DNA from: Galdieria sulphuraria
Taxonomy: Eukaryota > Rhodophyta > Bangiophyceae > Galdieriales > Galdieriaceae
Reading direction: 5' to 3'
NCBI RefSeq assembly: GCF_000341285.1
Contig: NW_005178466.1
Location: 150,370 to 177,070, forward strand
DNA length: 26,701 nt
Shown here piece by piece: positions 21,151-26,701 of this stretch. Each line of letters opens with the position of its first letter. Within the stretch, counting starts at the first letter, position 1. Made by a program: the position numbers and the translations under genes. The notes beneath the pieces are model-generated. The model searched no databases. It saw only the letters and a list, made by a program, of their open reading frames with translations, and had not been told where the DNA came from.

Positions 21151-22990
21151 TTACATAGAAGGATCACAGTATACTTGGTACTCATCAAGTAACCATTTCC
21201 GACAGTCTTCCTTTGTTCCTTTGGGGTTCATCAACATCCATTCAATTTGTGCATCGAGAATTTGCTTCATCTTTGGACCTCGTGGAAGCTTTGGCAGCAA
21301 AGATAAAACTTCGTTGCCATTAAAAAGTGGTTTCCATTTGTGAATATCTTCTATTCCAAGTTGAATAATGAAAGATTCCCAACTTCTTATTCTAGAGAGA
21401 AATGTATTCGAATCTTCTCGGCTCTCTCGAAATATGTCATTCGCTCTCCCATGTGAAAACGTATCCCATTGGAGGTCACCTTTCAATATTCTACAACAAG
21501 CAACTTTGAATGCTATATTCCATAGACTACCAGTCCTTTTTAAAATTCGGCCAATAGTCAGTCTTAATGGCTCTCCGTCAACACCTCGACTCATATCACT
21601 TGAAGGAACATCGTTGATTAAGTGGGCCATCAATTCAGTGGAGCCTTCAAGGACTGTCATTATTGAGTCACATTCTCTAACACGTCTCTTCAGACAATGT
21701 CGAAGAATATATTGTGCCAAATTGACTTTGTTTCTATCGTCAAACGTTTCATAAAAATGAAAAGCAACAGAAAATACTCCAAGTTCTTCAAGGATTGTGT
21801 GTTCTTCGATAGCACTGTGATAACTAAGGATCTTTCTCTGTCGTATCCAGTTTAACTTGGAGATTGACAGCAATGATTGATAAAATGAATCCTCTAGACT
21901 ATAGGATGAATCAATTACTCGTGGATGAATAAAAACTGCCTTATAAAGCCCAGTTTCATAAAGAATTCCAATTCCACGAACATAACTAGCTGTCTTAAGC
22001 ATATAATCTATTTCACTTCCAACTCTTTCTCGACTAACTTTCTCTCCAAGTGCCACATGTACTTCACGAGACTTACAACAATTATACAGGGCAGGATCCA
22101 TATCAAAGTCAAACCGAGTAGCGAATCGTATGACTCTAAGAGCTCTCAAAGGATCATCTAAAAGTGTTTCTTTAGGTTCCATCGGGGTTCGAATTATTCT
22201 ATTTTTCAAGTCGTCGAAGCCCTTTCCACTAAAGTCCTCTATAATGTCTTCGTTTAGATTATAAAACAGTGAGTTTATAGTCAAGTCACGTCGAACAGCA
22301 TCTTCATATGGCGTCCCTATCTGGATCTCGGGAATTCGACTATGGTGAGCATAGCTTTCCTTCCTTAGGTTGACAAGGTCTAAATAAATGCCGTTGACTT
22401 TCACTCTGGCAGTCTCCAGATGTTTGGACTGCTCTGGATTCTGTTGAATAATTGCAATGTGACCACAAGTGATATTTCGGGATTTCAAATAGAACTGTAA
22501 CTTATTCGCAAACTCTCGACCCATCATATTATCTAGAGCTAGGTCGATGTCCGGATCCTCCTTGTTAATTTTCAAGAGCTTTACACAATTGAGAAGTATG
22601 AAAATGGAACAGAAACCTTGCCCTTACTTTATCTCTAACCCAACCTCCCGCTACACGAAGAGTGGTACCTGTTTCCAGGACGTTCACAGCATCAAGTAAT
22701 AAACGAAATAATTCTTCCTCTCTTGCTTCCAAATCAATAAACTTTTTTGCGGAAAAAAACTTTTCTGGTTTGTTAAAAGCTTCCGTCAGTGGACGCTTCT
22801 GTTCTATCTTCTTCGAACAGTTCGTTCCTTCGACCTCCGTAACGCCTCTTCCTCCCATAGCCAGCCTCAAAGGCATCAAATTATATAACAAGCTTTGTCT
22901 GCCTTTCCAACAGCACTTTGTACACCCCGTTGAACGAAATGATATCCTCTGATAGCCAAAGCCAAAAGATGCAAATAATAATCGAACCAT
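21151..22990 (-). CDS. CCA-adding tRNA nucleotidyltransferase
   Basis: Two exons on the minus strand (22990-22628, 22578-21151; 49-nt intron) encode 596 aa. The class II enzyme adds CCA to tRNA 3' ends without a template. Motif A is split by the splice: RVAGGWVRDK (112-121), then DPDIDLALD with the metal ligands Asp131 and Asp133. Also seen are RRDLTINSLFYN (217-228; nucleotide-binding RRD) and DPLRALRVIRFATRFDF (263-279). Residues 1 to about 45 are basic and hydrophobic without early acids (MVRLLFASFGFGYQRISFRS), as in an organellar leader. Internal in-frame ATGs at 22876 (residue 39) and 22858 (residue 45) could yield a form without the leader. The 293 bases to the CtIP/Sae2 start hold nothing I can name. 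The gene diverges from ATP synthase subunit d across 32 bases. Confidence 0.94.
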
Positions 22991-23022
22991 TAAAAGTCAA
23001 AATTTTCTAGTTGCCCCTTTTC
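22991..23022. promoter_or_regulatory. 32-base divergent spacer (CCA enzyme / ATP synthase d)
   Basis: Start codons of two divergent genes for organelle-type proteins are 32 bases apart. No TATA box is seen. Promoter elements for each gene must lie partly inside the other's leader-peptide coding sequence, or else transcription starts inside the mapped frames at later ATGs. Confidence 0.5.
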
Positions 23023-23748
23023 ATGGCGCTTTGTCTCGTTGCTCGTTTTGTTTCGCGTCGCCTATTTTTATACGACAAGCCTTTGAGGCTTTTAGCAACT
23101 AGCTCAGAAGGAAGGAACTTAACGGAAACTAAAGATTCACAGTTTGGAAAACAACAAAAATCAGAAGGAGCTTCCGAACCTAGCGAAGTAGAGAACGTGG
23201 GGGAGTCTACTTCTGTTGAACAGAAGCTGCCACCTCTGGACCTCACAAACTTAGTAAAAGGTCGACATCCGAAGGATACAGCGGTCTATAAGGAATTCCA
23301 AAGAAGATTTGAAGAATTCGAAGCCTCATTCAAAACCGAACATCGCCCAGTGAACTTTGAAGAACTGAGAAGGAAAGTGCGTTTTCTTCCATACCTTGTG
23401 GATGAGTTGCAGACATTGTATGAAAATTTTGAACCGCCACCTTTGGATAACTTAGTAAAGGAGCTTGTGCGAGAAGTTGATGACTACTATCAAAAGCTCA
23501 TACAAGAGTCGATTGAGATCGATAAGGTATTTAGGTTGGTCTTGTAGTCACCTGTATTTAACAGCTGTTTCTAGAGAATCGCGGTAAGGAATCGGTTGAG
23601 GCGTGAGACAAAGCGTAAGATTCAGTATATACAAGACAATATTGAGACCATTACTGTGGATGAATATTTGGAACTTTTCCCAAAGTTGAAGAAACAGATC
23701 GAAGAGGATATAAAAGAACGTCGGTGGTTAAAAGGAATTGATTTGTGA
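23023..23748 (+). CDS. ATP synthase subunit d, mitochondrial (F1Fo stator)
   Basis: Two exons (23023-23526, 23575-23748; 48-nt intron) encode 225 aa. Subunit d is part of the peripheral stalk that holds F1 still against the rotor. Residues 1 to about 30 are a clear mitochondrial presequence (MALCLVARFVSRRLFLYDK). The body has the family's helical pattern: RPVNFEELRRKVRFLPYLVD, where animals have IDWAYY followed by LVDDFE, then a long charged coil continuing across the splice (ESIEIDK to RIAVRNRLRRETKRK). The end TVDEYLELFPKLKKQIEEDI, followed by ERRW, parallels plant subunit d (DEYFxKHPELKKKFDDEI, then a terminal Trp) as I recall it. The frame upstream holds only a TTG, so I chose the ATG at 23023. 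Sequence identity across the family is low, so confidence rests mainly on the C-terminal motif and length. Confidence 0.8.
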
Positions 23749-23942
23749 ACGTTAAGATTTGTGGTCTTCTTTATGTCGCTTCAGATCAGAACATATAAAG
23801 AATTTTCAACCGATTTTTTCTGCAATAAGTGAAACACTTTATAAACTTTTGTCTACAATATATCAACCATTTTAAGAAGAGAACTAGACGTCGTTCCTTT
23901 TCGGATCGACAATAATGAAAAGGAAATTTTCCATTTTTTGCC

Positions 23943-26093
23943 TTACTCCAGTCCAAAGTCTTTTGCTAACAACTTGGAGGCAATGTTGTGGTATTTTTTT
24001 CTATTCTTCGTGAAAGTATTTACAGCCAAGGAACCTTTTGGAAACTCAGAATGAAGTTCCTTATAGATTGGACGTAAGTATTTCATTCGGCCTTGAGTTG
24101 TTACAAACTCAATCGCATTCTCAACTGCTGGTTCATAATGTGCTCTCAACGAAAGTTTCAGCCATAATAAACGAATCTCCGCATTCTTTCCTTTGGGTCC
24201 ATGATTCAGGCGTAACTGCATATCTAATCGCTTAACTAAATCAAGAGAACAGTTACCTTGCGAAAGAAGAGAGTCAAGGAATACTATCATCTGCAATATA
24301 AAATTATTTATTCTAAATTCAAAAGATGCAAATGCGGTACTTACTTGGCTCGAGTCCCATCCTTCAACATCATAAGCAGTCAGCGCTTTCGCCTCTGTTT
24401 CAATACAGCGTTTTGCCAAAGCCTGGGCAGCATGAACTAGACTAAGGTCCACTTCTGGATATTCTGGAGGGTCACCTGTAGAGTACAGCCACTTGTCCCA
24501 GTCAAAACCTTTAAAGACAAGGCGACCAAAACTATCAAACTCGGGTTTCGATATATTGGCGGCAAAATATTCAGAAAAATAGGCAATAAAATTTGTAGTG
24601 GAAACACTTTGAAACTGAAAACGTTCGAAAAAGGAACGCAAGAAGCGAAGAAACTTGTCTTCTCCTACTAGTCTTTCGAGCTTCAAAAGCAGGTTAAAGC
24701 CCTTCTCGTAAGGACTCGGTCCAAAAGCGTCATCGGGGTCTACTCCGTCCGAAAGGTCAGGAACTAGGCGAGTATAAGCGTGTTCCTTTCCCAATGACTC
24801 CAAAGCTTGCTTTAGAGAGACTCTTCCGAGATAAGTTTCAAGACCAAAAAAGGACTCCAGAGTCCCATTCAATCTACTGTCCTTGTGACGAATCTTTGAA
24901 GTAATCTTACGTGCAAGAAAGAGAGATATTCCTTCATTTAACCAAAAGTCTTGCCAGTTGCAACATGTCACAAGATTTCCTGACCAGCAGTGAACAATCT
25001 CATGAACTATGACTGAAACGAGAGAACGGTCTCCGGCAAGAAGGGTTGGGGTTACAAAAGTAAGGCAGGGATTTTCCATTGCCCTACGAACCGTAAGTTT
25101 CTATAGAGCAATATGCAAACTAAAAACTTGCCCAAAGGGAAAGGAAGGCGGCAAACAGAGAATGTCGTAGCGAGACCATGCATATGCACCACAGACGGAC
25201 TCTACAGCTTTCACAAATTGTTCAGTTTGTCCAAACTCAAAACACGCAGCTTCAACCATAGCCGGTTCCGTCCATACTCGACATCGTTCGGAGAGTTCCT
25301 GAGACTCTAGCTCACCAACTGCAATGGAAATGAGATACGATGCTACCGGAATTTTTTGCTCAAATCTGATGAAGAAACATAAAAAACTATTAGTACTGAT
25401 GCGTATCATACTTACATGAATAAATTATACGTGGATCCGTCATTTCTCATTTGTTTGCGGCGTTCTTCTATAAGTATGCCGCTCATAACAGCACGAAATT
25501 CCACTGGAACTGAAATAGTTGCTGTAAAAGGAGTTTTGGCACTTGGCGTATCCTAAAAGATATACCTTCAACAACATCTAAAGAGGATCAAACATCGAAG
25601 ATACTTGACAAGGAAAAATGGAACGCGCGTGAATAGTCTGACTTTGGGTAAACAAGTAAGGCAATTTCCCTCCTGCAGTTTGTTCCGGACTTAACCATCC
25701 ACAAGCTCCTCCAACAGGATGGCCACCACCCTCACCTTGAGTCTTATATGAGATTCGGACCCGAACAGTCTGATCAGGGAAGGAAAACCCTCGAAGGCTG
25801 ACTTTCAACGCACTGCCTAGCAGTCCATGCTCTATTTGGTACGAGTAACCCTTTCCTGTTTTCGGATCTTGTACCTGCGCTATTTCAAGACCTCGTATGT
25901 CTAATACAAGATAAGGATCCTGTTCTACTTGAAGAATTTCTACTTCTATTGTCGCGATGCCTTTGATAACTTTTTGAAAGGGATTGATATCTAACTCGAG
26001 GGAGAGATGACGAGTGAAGTATATGTTTGGATTGGAATATGTCGAGGGATCATGGAAGTCACTCGGTGGACTTACTAGCCTCCTTTTTGACAT
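23943..26093 (-). CDS. LTA4H: M1 metallo-aminopeptidase, leukotriene A4 hydrolase type
   Basis: Five exons on the minus strand (26093-25605, 25552-25416, 25365-25132, 25083-24345, 24290-23943; introns 52, 50, 48 and 54 nt) encode 648 aa, close to the family's 610-650. Outside animals this M1 family acts as a zinc aminopeptidase. Seen in order: GGACGWLSPEQTAGGKLPYL with FTQSQTIHARSIFPCQ; the exopeptidase motif GAMEN (287-291); zinc site HEIVHCWSGN (His314, Glu315, His318) with Glu337 in WLNEG; substrate loop SPYEKGFNLLLKLE; and the C-terminal helical domain. The third intron begins GC rather than GT; using it turns FG into the FGAMENP join. The fourth intron is 54 nt, in frame and stop-free, so an unspliced reading would wrongly add 18 residues after WDSSQ. 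The gene is convergent with ATP synthase d, 194 bases apart. Confidence 0.95.
25084..25131 (-). other. GC-AG intron in the LTA4H-type gene
   Basis: The donor reads GCAAGT, the common form of a GC 5' splice site, and the acceptor reads CGTAG. The length is 48 nt, the mode for this window. The only nearby GT alternative (3 bases on, paired with an inner AG) would make a 27-nt intron and insert 7 extra residues before MENP. The GC choice yields the conserved motif instead. Confidence 0.8.
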
Positions 26094-26545
26094 GGATTCT
26101 TGACAAATTGGAAAACAGAATTAGAATAGGTCAAAAGTCAAAAACTTTCAAATTCCCAAAGAATATTCTGCATCACCAACGTTGATTGATTAAATGAGCC
26201 ACGTCAAAGACACGTCGACACTTTGTTGTCCGATAGTTTGGGTGGGGAATCTTGGATTCAGAAACTCTTCCTTCTCCTCTGTAGAACTTCTGCGATTAGG
26301 AATGACTTTGTCGATACTTGTTCCCCAGACCTGAAATGGTAATTACAAGAAATTATTTCAAGTTCATGGCTATTCGAAAATGGTTCATCACTGAATGCGA
26401 AGCAATTCCGATTGACCTGTCTCGAAAATTAATCGTTCAAGTTTTGGCAACTTGAAATTCTCTCCCCACGCAAAACTTGGTATCGTTTTTTACGTAAGAA
26501 CGTACCATCGCGTTTCTATCTTTATAGTATACTTTCGCGTTTAAT
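26094..26545. promoter_or_regulatory. Divergent intergenic region (LTA4H / HAD-like)
   Basis: This 452-base spacer lies between divergent starts. A TATA-like TATAGTATAC lies at about 26523-26532, some 15-25 bases before the right-hand ATG. A minus-strand stretch (26330-26190) is open for 46 codons behind an acceptor-like TTTCAG, but has no family match and no clear upstream exon, so I do not call it. Confidence 0.45.
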
Positions 26546-26701
26546 ATGGGTACAGGAACTGGCGTTTGTCAAACGGATTCTGTGGAGACTGTCGACTTTG
26601 GCCTAGATAACAGTTGTGCGGTTTCGTCAGCGAACAAAGATTCTCTAACACTCCGTAAACAGCTCAAACTACAAGGCGTTGAGGCCCTGTTCTTTGATTG
26701 C
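26546..26701 (+). CDS. N-terminus of a probable HAD-superfamily hydrolase (cut by right edge)
   Basis: From the ATG at 26546 the frame is open for 52 codons to the last base of the window. The first 33 residues are polar with no obvious targeting signal. The visible end, KLQGVEALFFDC, matches the start of CbbY-like HAD proteins, which typically read ALIFDCDGVL, where the Asp is the catalytic nucleophile. The following Asp would be the very next codon outside the window. HAD enzymes of this kind are phosphatases or phosphoglucomutases. The call rests on about eight residues, so it is tentative; that this is a coding start is more secure. Confidence 0.5.
   Translation, partial: MGTGTGVCQTDSVETVDFGLDNSCAVSSANKDSLTLRKQLKLQGVEALFFDC

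Noticed and set aside
25105-25128. 27-nt GT-AG intron alternative in the LTA4H gene
   Set aside because: Much shorter than every other intron here and inserts seven residues before a fixed motif; the GC-AG reading is better.
26190-26330. Minus-strand 46-codon open stretch behind an acceptor-like TTTCAG (protein-like start VWGTSIDKVIPNRRSS)
   Set aside because: No upstream exon with a good donor and start could be found, no family match, and a stretch this short can be open by chance.

Overview
The window is nuclear DNA from a compact, AT-leaning eukaryotic genome. Protein genes lie on both strands, are separated by tens to a few hundred bases, and are split by very short introns. I reconstructed 27 coding-region introns by joining exons against conserved protein families. 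Of these, 26 are 43-57 nt (mode 48) and one is 90 nt. Several products carry mitochondrial or plastid-type leaders. Tiny introns, gene density, moderate GC and an organellar protein set fit a cyanidiophycean red alga, most like Galdieria. That assignment is an inference from architecture, not a database match. I saw no rRNA, tRNA, CRISPR array, transposon or virus-derived element.

Layout, left to right. The start of a secreted or membrane protein runs off the left edge (minus). A membrane-anchored alpha/beta hydrolase (minus) diverges from dihydrolipoamide dehydrogenase (plus, 6 exons). A 1.4 kb stretch with no convincing gene follows, then a serine-rich protein of unknown function (plus) and importin alpha (plus, 5 exons). 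A TRPC4AP/TRUSS homologue (plus) comes next, with an unknown two-helix membrane protein starting only 22 bases after its stop. Convergent to that is NC2-alpha/DRAP1 (minus). A type I methionine aminopeptidase (minus, 6 exons) diverges from a TrmJ-like tRNA 2'-O-methyltransferase (plus) across 38 bases. The TrmJ-like gene runs into a CtIP/Sae2/COM1 DNA-end-resection gene (minus) with their stop codons touching. The CCA-adding enzyme (minus) diverges from mitochondrial ATP synthase subunit d (plus) across 32 bases. A leukotriene-A4-hydrolase-type M1 aminopeptidase (minus, 5 exons) and the first 52 codons of a probable HAD hydrolase (plus, cut by the right edge) close the window.

The genes are mostly housekeeping and do not form one pathway: mitochondrial energy metabolism, nuclear import, transcription repression, protein N-terminus processing, tRNA maturation, DNA repair, and probably ubiquitin-ligase substrate choice. 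I found no convincing new multi-gene system. The most notable points are the gene packing (touching stops, 22-38 base gaps), a hidden terminal exon that identifies the CtIP homologue, a GC-AG intron whose removal creates the GAMEN motif, and three long genes with no recognisable function or with unusual domain combinations.
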